This document shows, one piece after another, positions 24,015 to 31,501 of a stretch of DNA of 44,889 nucleotides. Source of the DNA: Acidobacteriota bacterium (GTDB lineage Bacteria > Acidobacteriota > JAAYUB01); the NCBI GenBank assembly GCA_018001935.1, contig JAGNHB010000049.1:1-44889 (forward strand). Direction: 5' to 3'. The position numbers and the translations under genes were made by a program. How positions within the stretch are numbered: the stretch's first letter is position 1; every line of letters starts with the position of its first letter. The notes under the pieces are model-generated. The model had not been told where the DNA came from. It saw only the letters and a list, made by a program, of their open reading frames with translations, and did no database searches.

Positions 24015-24032
24015 TCACCCCGTCAGGGGTGA
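24015..24032 (+). terminator. Possible terminator of the hydrogenase/kinase array
   Basis: TCACCCC-GTCA-GGGGTGA stem-loop about 210 nt after the last kinase gene, followed by AATGTTTGTAAT and, 25 nt on, GTTTGTTTTT. The stem is short and not immediately followed by Ts, so this is weak. Confidence 0.35.
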
Positions 24033-24087
24033 AATGTTTGTAATAAAAGCGTTTGTTTTTAATTCCCCCCGCGCTGCCACGTCTTGA

Positions 24088-24166
24088 CCCCGGGGCGGCG
24101 CCGCGGACGCCCGTCACCGTTTCGCGCTCCGGCTTGGGCTCCCCGGCGTCCGCGGCTAGCCCCGGG
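24088..24166. repeat. GC-rich inverted repeat
   Basis: Core arms GCCGCGGACGCC (24100-24111) and GGCGTCCGCGGC (24145-24156) are perfect; flanking CCCGGGGC-type sequence extends the pairing on both sides. Loop of about 33 nt. Function unknown. Confidence 0.75.
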
Positions 24167-24345
24167 CCCAAACGCCTTTTCCCTTCGGGGAATCGGGGAG
24201 GAGGATTATAAATCGAACCAGATCGGACGCTCGCGGTGACTCGCCAGGGTCGGAAATTCGCTGCCCAATCGGGCAACGATGGCGAGGGGTGAGCTCTTGA
24301 AACGTCGTTCGGGAGCGTGATTTGCGGCCCATGCCGTCTTCCTTG

Positions 24346-24408
24346 GCGGGCTTTGCGCCTTGGCGAGAGCCGGTCCGGGTCCGGATCTCACCAAGGCGCA
24401 AAGCCCGC
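24346..24408. repeat. Long inverted repeat, 22 of 23 bp paired
   Basis: Left arm 24346-24368 and right arm 24386-24408 (core GGGCTTTGCGCCTTGG) match at 22 of 23 positions with a 17-nt GC-rich loop. It shares CTTTGCG/CCTTGGCG vocabulary with 21695-21768 and about 34996-35030, so it is a member of a dispersed intergenic family. Confidence 0.8.
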
Positions 24409-24551
24409 AAAGGAAAACGTATCGCCAGGTTGGGCCAGGGGGCGCGAAGGCCTGCCTTCACCGGGTCGCCCCGCCTTCGGGAGACAGCTTCCGGAAGATT
24501 CCTCACAAAGGCACGGAGAATCGGAGCGCCGCTTCCCGCGCGACGCCGCGC

Positions 24552-25481
24552 TCAGTCCAGCAGGCCGCTGAGCCAGTGCATCACGTTGAGCAGGAACCGG
24601 GCGTTCTGGGGGGCCGCCGGGGCGTTCATGCCGGTCGGTTTTTTCTCCGGCCCCGCCAGTTGGGCGGTGAACATGGCGGCCTCACCGAAGACGGCGACCC
24701 GCCCCCGCCCGCACCGGAGAACGGCGCCCTGCAGCCAGCCGGCGACCGGGACGCGGGGTGTTTCCGGTTTGAACTCCCAGGCGGTGGAAGGCATCAGCGA
24801 GACCACGGGCCCCTGGAAGGTGAGCAGGGGCCGGGTGTCGGCGTCGCCCTGGAAGGCCGATCCGGTAAAGGTGGCCACCGTGTCGACCCGCTCGCCGGGG
24901 TTTCGGCCTTCGGTGATGGGGTGGGAGGCCAGGCCGGAGTCCCGCTGGAAAACCAGGGGGCCGGGCCGTTTTTCGTCCAGGGCGAACCCGTTGCTCCAGC
25001 GGATCCCGAAGGCGGCGCCCAGCTTCTCCGCCGCCCCGGCCATGGGCATGTGGTCGGCGATGAGCAGCAGTGCGCCCCCGTCGGCGACCCACGCCCGGAC
25101 GGCAGCGATCTCCGCGTCGGAGAAGGCCGAGGGGTTGGGCAGGCTCCAGTCCTCCACGTTTCGCGCGGCCAGGGCGTTGGAAATCACCAGGATGTCGATG
25201 CCGGCCAGGGTTTCCCGGCTGAACTCGGCCCGTCCGCCCCGGACCGCGTAGCCGTCCCGCCGGAGGAGGTTGGCGAAGGGCAGGTAACGGCCGTCGGCGG
25301 TGTGGAAGTTGTGGTGGGCCTCGTCGATGAGCACCCGCGGTCCTTTCCCCGTTTCGAAGGCCGGTTGGGGGAGGGGCGGCCGGAAGGCGGTGTCTGCCAC
25401 CTGCTGGCCCGCAGCAACGGAAAAAGCGAGGGGCAGAAGGAAGGAAAACAAAAGGTTCCTGGAATGGGGGCGAGGGAACAT
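24552..25481 (-). CDS. Secreted DUF4350/GATase-like protein of unknown function
   Basis: 309 aa from the ATG at 25481, which has GAGGAGG about 8 nt upstream; an in-frame upstream ATG lacks one. A signal peptide ([17 protein letters not shown]) is followed by a DUF4350-like, glutamine-amidotransferase-type alpha/beta fold: [41 protein letters not shown], and the strand-turn [25 protein letters not shown] and [18 protein letters not shown] further on fit the same fold, found in proteins that recruit or gate in the periplasm. No catalytic Cys is evident, so enzymatic activity is doubtful. Monocistronic, divergent from thiL across a repeat-rich gap. Confidence 0.7.
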   Translation of the reverse strand: MFPRPHSRNLLFSFLLPLAFSVAAGQQVADTAFRPPLPQPAFETGKGPRVLIDEAHHNFHTADGRYLPFANLLRRDGYAVRGGRAEFSRETLAGIDILVISNALAARNVEDWSLPNPSAFSDAEIAAVRAWVADGGALLLIADHMPMAGAAEKLGAAFGIRWSNGFALDEKRPGPLVFQRDSGLASHPITEGRNPGERVDTVATFTGSAFQGDADTRPLLTFQGPVVSLMPSTAWEFKPETPRVPVAGWLQGAVLRCGRGRVAVFGEAAMFTAQLAGPEKKPTGMNAPAAPQNARFLLNVMHWLSGLLD

Positions 25482-25615
25482 CGCTGGATTCCTCCTCGGT
25501 GATGATGGGCCCGGCAGGGCGGCCGGCCGTAAAAACAACCGAGCCGTTTCAGCCTCTCAAACCTACGAGAAAAGGGGCGGGTTTGTTGCTGCAGAAGGGC
25601 GCCGGTCCCCGGAGA

Positions 25616-25719
25616 AAAGACCAAAAGGACCTAAAGGACTCAAAGGACCAAATAGAGCTTCGACTCATCCTTTGGGTTGTTTTGGTCCTTTTGGTCCTTT
25701 TGGTCCTTTCGTCCTTTCC
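25616..25719. repeat. Period-9 GGACC / GGTCC inverted arrays
   Basis: Left arm (25616-25651) has four 9-bp units around AAAGGACC; after a 27-nt spacer the right arm (about 25680-25719) has three TTTTGGTCC units and a degenerate fourth. The arms are complementary, so the element can fold into one long register-shifting hairpin. It lies 160 nt before thiL. A second element with the same plan but different bases is at 38097-38196. Confidence 0.85.
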
Positions 25720-25734
25720 TGGCAGGCGTCTCCC

Positions 25735-25776
25735 CCTCCGCCTCCGCCTCCGCCTCCGCCTCCGCCTCCGCCTCCG
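25735..25776. repeat. (CCTCCG)x7 hexanucleotide microsatellite
   Basis: Seven perfect CCTCCG copies, strongly strand-asymmetric (pyrimidine-rich top strand). It lies about 100 nt before the thiL start; copy number is likely variable by slippage. Together with the period-9 arrays it fills most of the 398-bp gap before thiL. Confidence 0.92.
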
Positions 25777-25879
25777 TCTCTTCTTCAGGGCTTGCCGCTG
25801 CGACCGCTTCGATGTTGAATCCGGACGGGGCGGCGTGTATCCTGAAAATCGCGCCCGATCCCTCGCCGGAGAGACCACC

Positions 25880-26944
25880 GTGAAACACACCGCCCCGACA
25901 GACGTCTCCGAGGATGACCTCGTCGCCTGGATCCAGGGTCTGGACCGGGCGGAAGACCCCTTCGTCCGCCTGGGCATCGGCGACGACGCCGCCCTGTGCC
26001 GGCCCCGGGCGGGGTGGGAGCTGGCGGTCACCACCGACCTCCTGGTGGAGGGGCGGCATTTCCGCTTCGGCACCGCCTCCCCGGAGGACGTGGGCTGGAA
26101 GACCGCCGCGTCCAACCTGAGCGACCTCGCCGCCATGGGCGCCGACCCCGTGGCCTTCTTCCTCGGGGCGGCGTTCCCCCCCGACCGGGGGCCTCGGTTT
26201 CAACGGCTCATGGCAGGGCTGGCCGCCTGCCTGAAGGCTTTCGGCGCCCCCCTGGCCGGGGGGGACCTCTCCGCCGCGGGCCGGTTCTGCCTCTGCGGCA
26301 CCGCCATTGGTGAAGTCCCGGCGGGGTCCGCCCTCCGGCGGGACGGCGCCCGCCCCGGCGACGTGATCGCGGTTTCCGGGTGCCCGGGCCTGTCCGGGGC
26401 CGGGCTGCGGCTGCTCCGGGCCGGCTGGCGCCTGAGGGGCGGGAAGGCCCGCACCACCGGCGCCGCCGACACCGTTCCGGAACCCGTGGCGGCCGATCCC
26501 ACCGCCGTTCACCACTGCCTCGCGGCGCACCTCCGCCCCGTCCCCCGCCTCTCCCTCGGGCGCTACCTGCGCGAGGACGGCGGGGTGAGCGCCGCCATGG
26601 ACCTCAGCGACGGGATCGCCGCCGACCTGCCCCGGATCGGCCGGCGCAGCGGGGTGGCCGCCCGCCTGGATGCGGGGAGCCTGGACGCCCTCGTCCGCCG
26701 AAACCCCTGCCTCACCCTGGCGGATGTCCTGGGCGGCGGCGAGGACTACGAGTTGCTCTTCACCGCCCCACCGGCGTGCTGGGAACGGCTGATCCTCACC
26801 GCGGCGTGCCGCCCCGGCCTCCCCCCGCTGACCGCCGTGGGAACGGTGGTAAAAGGAACACCGGGCGAGGTCCTCCTGCGGGAGGGCCGCCGCACCCACC
26901 CCCTCCCCGTCGCCGGCTTCGACCACTTCCGGCCGGCACGCTGA
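25880..26944 (+). CDS. thiL: Thiamine-monophosphate kinase
   Basis: 354 aa starting from a GTG at 25880 with GGAGAG upstream; the open frame extends further 5' only through repeats. ThiL phosphorylates thiamine monophosphate to the active diphosphate with ATP. Motifs in order: GIGDDAAL near 32, VTTDLLVEGRHF, SNLSDLAAMGADP, PLAGGDLS, MDLSDGIAADLPRI and GGGEDYELLFT, the set of metal/ATP-binding acidic residues of the ThiL/PurM fold. Length is slightly above the usual 320-330 aa because of an Arg/Gly/Ala-rich insertion around 165-200. No other thiamine genes are nearby. Confidence 0.92.
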   Translation: MKHTAPTDVSEDDLVAWIQGLDRAEDPFVRLGIGDDAALCRPRAGWELAVTTDLLVEGRHFRFGTASPEDVGWKTAASNLSDLAAMGADPVAFFLGAAFPPDRGPRFQRLMAGLAACLKAFGAPLAGGDLSAAGRFCLCGTAIGEVPAGSALRRDGARPGDVIAVSGCPGLSGAGLRLLRAGWRLRGGKARTTGAADTVPEPVAADPTAVHHCLAAHLRPVPRLSLGRYLREDGGVSAAMDLSDGIAADLPRIGRRSGVAARLDAGSLDALVRRNPCLTLADVLGGGEDYELLFTAPPACWERLILTAACRPGLPPLTAVGTVVKGTPGEVLLREGRRTHPLPVAGFDHFRPAR

Positions 26945-27038
26945 TTACAAATCCTTACAATTCAATACAAAAAAGAGCCATTATCCCGGCGGGGGGCATG
27001 ATATCGTTACACTTCGGGTCGATGACGACGTGCAAGAA

Positions 27039-27169
27039 GACAGGAGTCAGGAGACCGAATGCGGAGGGGAACGCCTGTTTCCATCCCCACAGAATCTCGA
27101 AGGTAACCCCCGGATGTCGGCACCGTCCTTTATCCTTCTACCGGCTCCTGAATTCAGACTCCTGCCTCC
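27039..27169. repeat. GACAGGAGTCAGGAG inverted repeat pair
   Basis: GACAGGAGTCAGGAG at 27039-27053 faces GCTCCTGAATTCAGACTCCTG at 27144-27164, about 90 bp apart: the right arm contains the reverse complement of CAGGAGTC. Together they occupy the gap between thiL and the glycosyltransferase; no gene is seen there. Confidence 0.6.
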
Positions 27170-27208
27170 TTCGTCAGCCTCCCGTATCTCTCTTCCGGAG
27201 TTCGCCCC

Positions 27209-28810
27209 GTGCCCATCGCTTCCGAACCCGTGGCCGGCCTCGCGTCGGGGATTTTCAACCCCTCGGCGGGCGAGGCCATCTTCCGGCTGGACACCCTCGA
27301 CTACACCATCCTGGGGATCTACTTCGGCGTCCTGCTGGTGATGAGCCTCTTCGGCCTGAGAAAGTACTACTACATCTACCTTTACCGCAAGAACCGCAAC
27401 GTCTACTTCGAGCCGGCCGCCCGGTTCGAGGAACTGCCCGTCGTGACGGTGCAGCTCCCCATGTACAACGAGAAGTACGTGGGCGCTCGGCTGCTGGAGT
27501 CCGTCTGCCAGTTCGACTACCCCAAGGACCGCCTCCACATCCAGGTCCTGGACGACTCCACCGACGACACCGTGGAGATCATGCACAAGGCGACCCTCTT
27601 CTGGCGCGAGCGGGGCTTCGACGTCGACTACGTGCACCGCACGGACCGGACCGGCTTCAAGGCCGGCGCCCTCGAAAACGGCAACCGAACCGCCAAAGGC
27701 GGCATCGTGGCTATCTTCGACGCCGACTTCCTGCCGCCCTCCGATTTCCTTCAGAAGACCGTCCACTACTTCACCGACCCCAGGGTAGCCATCGTTCAGA
27801 CGCGGTGGGGGCACATCAACGCCCGCCAGTCGCTGCTGACCCGGGTCCAGGCCATCTTCCTGGACGGCCACTTCATGATGGAGAGCTTCCCCCGGAGCCG
27901 GGGCGGCAAGTTCGTGAACTTCAACGGGACCGCCGGTCTCTGGCGCAAGTGCGCCATCGACGACGCCGGCGGCTGGCAGCACGACACCATCACCGAGGAC
28001 CTGGACCTGAGCCTGCGCGCCCAGCTCAAGGGCTGGAAGTACGTCTACCTGCCCGAGATCGAGACCCCCGCCGAACTGCCCGCCGAGATGAACGCCTACA
28101 AGAACCAGCAGAACCGCTGGGCCAAGGGCTCCACGCAGGTCTGCCTCAAGCTGCTCCCCACCATCCTGCGCGCGCCCATCCCGCGCCACGTCAAAACCGA
28201 GGCCTTTTTCCACCTGGCGTCCAACTTCGTCTACCCGCTGATGACGGTGCTGGCGCTGCTGCTTCTCCCCGCCATGATCGTGCGCGCCAACGCCGGCGAG
28301 CACCTCAAGTACCTCATGGACGTGCCCATCTTCCTGGCGTCCACCCTGAGCGTGGTCCTCTTCTACGTGGAGAGCCAGAAGGCGCTCTACCGGGACTGGA
28401 AGAAACGGTCTCTCCTCCTCCCCTTCCTCATGGCGGTGGGAATCGGGATCTCGGTGACCAACGGGAAGGCGGTCATCGAGGCGATCTTCGGGTACCGTAA
28501 CGAGTTCGTCCGGACCCCCAAGTACAGCCTCTCGGAGAACGGCGGCCGCGACTGGCGCCGGCGCGTGCGCACCTACCGGGGAAAGATCGGTGTCTGGCCC
28601 CTGGTGGAGATCGGGCTGGGCGCCTTCTTCCTCTACGTCCTGGGCTACTCCCTCAGCATCGGGTGCTGGATGGTCCTCCCCTTCCTGACCCTCTTCATCG
28701 TGGGGTACTTCTACACGGGCTTCGGCTCCCTGCTGCACGGCCTGCTCAAGTTCGACTTCGTGAACGTGCAGTGGCGGCGCATCCGGTCCCGGATGGGGGA
28801 AGAGGCGTGA
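27209..28810 (+). CDS. Membrane glycosyltransferase family 2, CslA/cellulose-synthase-like
   Basis: 533 aa. An N-terminal transmembrane helix (about 32-52) precedes a cytosolic GT2 domain with the processive-enzyme signature: D115/D116 in VLDDSTDD, DAD (171-173), TED (262-264) and QQNRW (300-304). Four or more transmembrane helices follow (about 323-345, 352-375, 385-402, 425-470). Closest in style to CslA glucomannan 4-beta-mannosyltransferases and bacterial relatives that polymerise and extrude beta-linked polysaccharides, without a BcsB or PilZ domain. The GTG start at 27209 has GGAG about 9 nt upstream. sfsA follows 19 nt later. The sugar donor and product cannot be deduced. Confidence 0.87.
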   Translation: MPIASEPVAGLASGIFNPSAGEAIFRLDTLDYTILGIYFGVLLVMSLFGLRKYYYIYLYRKNRNVYFEPAARFEELPVVTVQLPMYNEKYVGARLLESVCQFDYPKDRLHIQVLDDSTDDTVEIMHKATLFWRERGFDVDYVHRTDRTGFKAGALENGNRTAKGGIVAIFDADFLPPSDFLQKTVHYFTDPRVAIVQTRWGHINARQSLLTRVQAIFLDGHFMMESFPRSRGGKFVNFNGTAGLWRKCAIDDAGGWQHDTITEDLDLSLRAQLKGWKYVYLPEIETPAELPAEMNAYKNQQNRWAKGSTQVCLKLLPTILRAPIPRHVKTEAFFHLASNFVYPLMTVLALLLLPAMIVRANAGEHLKYLMDVPIFLASTLSVVLFYVESQKALYRDWKKRSLLLPFLMAVGIGISVTNGKAVIEAIFGYRNEFVRTPKYSLSENGGRDWRRRVRTYRGKIGVWPLVEIGLGAFFLYVLGYSLSIGCWMVLPFLTLFIVGYFYTGFGSLLHGLLKFDFVNVQWRRIRSRMGEEA

Positions 28811-28829
28811 CGAAGGGGACGGCCCGCCC

Positions 28830-29540
28830 GTGACAACGACCTGCGACCTCCCTTTCCCGGCGCCCCTGGAACCCGCGCGGTTCGTGCGGCGGGAGAACCG
28901 CTTCCTCGTCACCGTGGAACGGGGCGGGAGCGCGTTCTCCGCCCACCTGCACGACCCGGGGCGCCTCCGGGAGATCCTGGCGCCCGGTGTCGAGCTGTAC
29001 CTGCGGGCGGACCCGGCCCCCGGCCGGAAGACCGCCCACACCGTGGTGCTGGCGCGTCACGCCGGCGTCCTGGTGGGGATCAACTCCGCCCTGCCCAACG
29101 CCCTGGTGGAGGCCTGCCTCCGCGCGGGGCGCCTCCACGAGTTCCGGGACTACAACCTGGGCGCCCGGGAGAAGCGGCTCCCGGGCGGTGGGCGGGTGGA
29201 CTTCCACCTCCTGACGGCGGGCATCGACATCTACCTGGAGGTGAAGGGGGCGAGCCTGGTGCGGGACGGCGTCGCGTTCTTCCCCGACGCCCCCACCACC
29301 CGCGGGACCCGCCAACTCGGCGACCTCATGGCCATCGCCGGGAAGGGGGTCTGCGGCACCGTCTTCTTCCTGGTGCAGCGGGAGGACGCGAGCGGGCTGC
29401 GCCCCAACGACGAGACCGACCCGGCCTTCGCCGCCGCCCTCCGCCTGGCCTTCCGAAAGGGGCTGGAGATCCTGGCGTACACCAGCCGCCCCTCCCGCGA
29501 CGGCCTCTCCCTCGGCCGCCGCATCCCGGTCATCCTGTAG
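28830..29540 (+). CDS. sfsA: SfsA family DNA/RNA nuclease-like protein
   Basis: 236 aa, the usual SfsA length (about 230-240). N-terminal OB-fold-like part (RFVRRENRFLVTVE...AHLHDPGRL) and a C-terminal PD-(D/E)XK-like domain (RVDFHLLTAG.DIYLEVKGASLV, with E-x-K in LEVKG). SfsA was named for stimulating maltose gene expression in E. coli; its biochemical role is unsettled, with DNA binding and nuclease proposals. GTG start at 28830 after AAGGGGA, 19 nt behind the glycosyltransferase, so probably co-transcribed without an obvious functional link. Converges with rnk. Confidence 0.9.
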   Translation: MTTTCDLPFPAPLEPARFVRRENRFLVTVERGGSAFSAHLHDPGRLREILAPGVELYLRADPAPGRKTAHTVVLARHAGVLVGINSALPNALVEACLRAGRLHEFRDYNLGAREKRLPGGGRVDFHLLTAGIDIYLEVKGASLVRDGVAFFPDAPTTRGTRQLGDLMAIAGKGVCGTVFFLVQREDASGLRPNDETDPAFAAALRLAFRKGLEILAYTSRPSRDGLSLGRRIPVIL

Positions 29541-29581
29541 CCGGCGCCTCGCGGCATCGGTTGGGATTTCCTCCCCGCCGG

Positions 29582-29998
29582 CTACCGGTTGAAATCCCCG
29601 GCGGCTTCCGGTTGGTAGAGCATTTCGAGGACCTTGAAGCGGCGGGTCCCGGCGGGTACGGACCAGGAGATGACGTCGCCCACCTTGTACCCCAGCAGGG
29701 CCGTGCCGACGGGCGCCAGGACCGAGATCCGCTGCCGGTCGATGTCCGCCTCCGCGGGATAAGCGAGGGTAAGGACCATTTCTTCACCGGAGTGCAGGTC
29801 CTGGATGCGGACGCGGGAGTTCATGGTGATCACCTCAGGGGGGACCTCGCTGGAGGCGACGATCTTCGCCCGTCTCAGCTCGTCCTGGAGTTCCCCGAGA
29901 TGCCGCTGGTCGCGGCCGCTGGTTTGCTCGAATTCCAGGATCATCCGTTTCAGTCTCATCAGGTCGACCTGGGTGATGTGAATCCTTCTGCGGCTCAT
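29582..29998 (-). CDS. rnk: GreA/GreB-family protein Rnk (nucleoside diphosphate kinase regulator-like)
   Basis: 138 aa. A short N-terminal coiled coil (MRLKRMILEFEQ...LGELQDELRRA) and a C-terminal GreA/GreB FKBP-like domain (SSEVPPEVITMNSRVRIQDL...ISVLAPVGTALLGYKVGDVISWSVP). The shortened coiled coil is what separates Rnk from true Gre factors; Rnk binds RNA polymerase near the secondary channel without cleavage stimulation. Start ATG at 29998 follows GAGGAGG. A TATAAT-like box (30037-30042, minus strand) overlaps the stop of the upstream ATPase gene but no good -35 accompanies it. Confidence 0.85.
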   Translation of the reverse strand: MSRRRIHITQVDLMRLKRMILEFEQTSGRDQRHLGELQDELRRAKIVASSEVPPEVITMNSRVRIQDLHSGEEMVLTLAYPAEADIDRQRISVLAPVGTALLGYKVGDVISWSVPAGTRRFKVLEMLYQPEAAGDFNR

Positions 29999-30037
29999 CG
30001 GGGCCTCCTCTTGAAAAAAAGCGGCAACGACACTCGA

Positions 30038-31315
30038 TTATAGCAGGAAAATCGGCACGAACTTGACGTCCCGGGTGAAATCGAAGAACGACCGGGTGAC
30101 CACCCAGCTCCGCCGGACGTCCAGCTGCCCCCGGTATTTCTTCCGAAACTCCGGCAGTGCCCGGGGGACCGTTCGCTGGTCCCCCGGCCGGATCTTGACG
30201 AGGGTCAGTGCGCCCTGATCTTCACGGACGAACTCGATCGCCGTCCGCTCCATGGTCCGGTAGAAGAAGAGCCGGGCTCCGGGGGGGGCGCCGCCGAGAA
30301 GGCGATTGCAGACGTAGGTCTCGAACAGAACCGAGGCGTCGGTCCGCAGGGCGAGGGGGTCGAAATTCATGAGGTGCAGGTTGCGGATTCCGGCATCCCT
30401 GAAATAGACCTTGTGCGTCCGGGAGATCTCCTTGTCCCGCCGGCGGAAGAACGGCGGCAGCGGCCGGGTGATGAAGGTCTGCTCGAGGAGGGCGAGGTAT
30501 TTCCTGACGGTGACGCGCGACAGGCCGACGGCGGCGGCGGCGAAGCCGGGGTGCAGCTCCGCCCCGGAGTGCACGGCCAGGTACTTCAGGAGCCGGGTGA
30601 AGCCATCGAGGTTTTCGACCCGTGCCAGGTCCCGGACGTCCTTCCGGACGTACGCCTCGACGATCGCCTCGAGTTTGGCCACCCTGGCCTTTTTGTCGGG
30701 AAGCAGGACGACTTCCGGGTAGGAACCGTAGCAGAGGTATTCTTCCATGAGGGCGGACAAGTCCGGGGCGTGCGTGCCGACGAGTTCCCCCAGGCCCTTC
30801 GGGTCCCCCTCCGCGGCGAAGCATTCCCGCAGCTTTCGCAGCTTGTCCTCCCCCCTGAACTGAAGGAACTCGTCAAACGAGAGCGGCTCCACGAGAAAAG
30901 TCCGCTGCCGGCCCGCCAGGGAGTCGGAGAACTTCCGCCGGGCGTCCACGCTCGAGGGCCCGGTGGCGAGGATGGTGAGCCAGGGGAAGTGGTCGTGGAG
31001 CCGTTTCAGGAGGTTGGAGGGGTCGGGGAGGTGCTGGATGCCCAGGAAGACCAGGAGGCCCTTCCGGCCCTCCAGGACGCCTTCCAGCCAGAGGACGCGG
31101 CGCATGGCCTCAAGGCCCGCGTCGCGGAACAGCTCCCGGTTGCGGGGATCCTCCAGGTCGAAGACGTGGACTTTCTCCGGCGGGTACCCCGACGTCTCGG
31201 CCACCTGCCGGGCGACGGTGGTCTTGCCGGTCCGCCGGGCGCCCAGGAGGAGGATCACCTCCGGTTCCGAGAGGCCTGTCAGGACGTCATGGACAATGGC
31301 TCGGGGAAAGGACAC
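30038..31315 (-). CDS. DUF4143-type AAA ATPase
   Basis: 425 aa from the GTG at 31315, preceded by AAGGGG; an ATG five codons earlier (31330) lacks a ribosome site. P-loop LLLGARRTGKTT near residue 22-33, AAA_14 core (VFDLEDPRNRELF, LLVFLGIQHLPD), then a winged-helix and nuclease-like DUF4143 C-terminus (SGAELHPGFAAAAVGLSRVTVRKYLALLEQTF). The usual restriction-fold E-V-D-F...E-x-K reads TAIEFVRED...TLVKI, retaining E and K. Function of the family is unresolved (proposed toxin/defence or mobile-element links). A truncated relative lies at 9019-9336. Own promoter at 31357-31385. Confidence 0.85.
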   Translation of the reverse strand: MSFPRAIVHDVLTGLSEPEVILLLGARRTGKTTVARQVAETSGYPPEKVHVFDLEDPRNRELFRDAGLEAMRRVLWLEGVLEGRKGLLVFLGIQHLPDPSNLLKRLHDHFPWLTILATGPSSVDARRKFSDSLAGRQRTFLVEPLSFDEFLQFRGEDKLRKLRECFAAEGDPKGLGELVGTHAPDLSALMEEYLCYGSYPEVVLLPDKKARVAKLEAIVEAYVRKDVRDLARVENLDGFTRLLKYLAVHSGAELHPGFAAAAVGLSRVTVRKYLALLEQTFITRPLPPFFRRRDKEISRTHKVYFRDAGIRNLHLMNFDPLALRTDASVLFETYVCNRLLGGAPPGARLFFYRTMERTAIEFVREDQGALTLVKIRPGDQRTVPRALPEFRKKYRGQLDVRRSWVVTRSFFDFTRDVKFVPIFLL

Positions 31316-31356
31316 GGTACCCCTTTCCATGGAATACGCTCACGATCTCGAGGGGA

Positions 31357-31385
31357 ATACTATGTTGCCGTGACAGGAACGTCAA
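31357..31385 (-). promoter_or_regulatory. Promoter of the DUF4143 ATPase gene
   Basis: Minus strand TTGACG (31380-31385), 17-bp spacer, TAGTAT (31357-31362). The expected transcript begins near 31350, giving a leader of about 35 nt before the GTG at 31315. Confidence 0.6.
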
Positions 31386-31449
31386 GACAATTCCAGGCTT
31401 CCCGGTGGAAAGAACCGGGGCCTCACCACGCCGTCCGTGAAAAGGAAAA

Positions 31450-31477
31450 GAGCGCAAAAGGAATCCCCTTTGCGCTC
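31450..31477 (-). terminator. Factor-independent terminator of the ferredoxin-AOR operon
   Basis: On the minus strand GAGCGCAAA and TTTGCGCTC form a perfect 9-bp stem around a 10-nt loop, followed by TTTTCCTTTTC. It begins 24 nt after the AOR stop codon. The best terminator in the window. Confidence 0.8.
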
Positions 31478-31501
31478 CTGCGTTCTGTGCGGATTTCCAC
31501 G

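Larger units (their letters stand above)
23807..24551. other. 745-bp gene-free region rich in inverted repeats
   Basis: No credible coding frame: possible frames lack ribosome sites and cross the palindromes. It holds a short terminator-like hairpin (24015-24032), a GC-rich inverted repeat (24088-24166), a 23-bp-arm inverted repeat (24346-24408) and a CACAAAGGCACGGAGAA fragment near 24504 of the GGCACGGAG family. Confidence 0.7.

Noticed and set aside
25735..25776. CRISPR-like array
   Set aside because: Units are 6 bp with no spacers; it is a microsatellite. No cas genes in the window.
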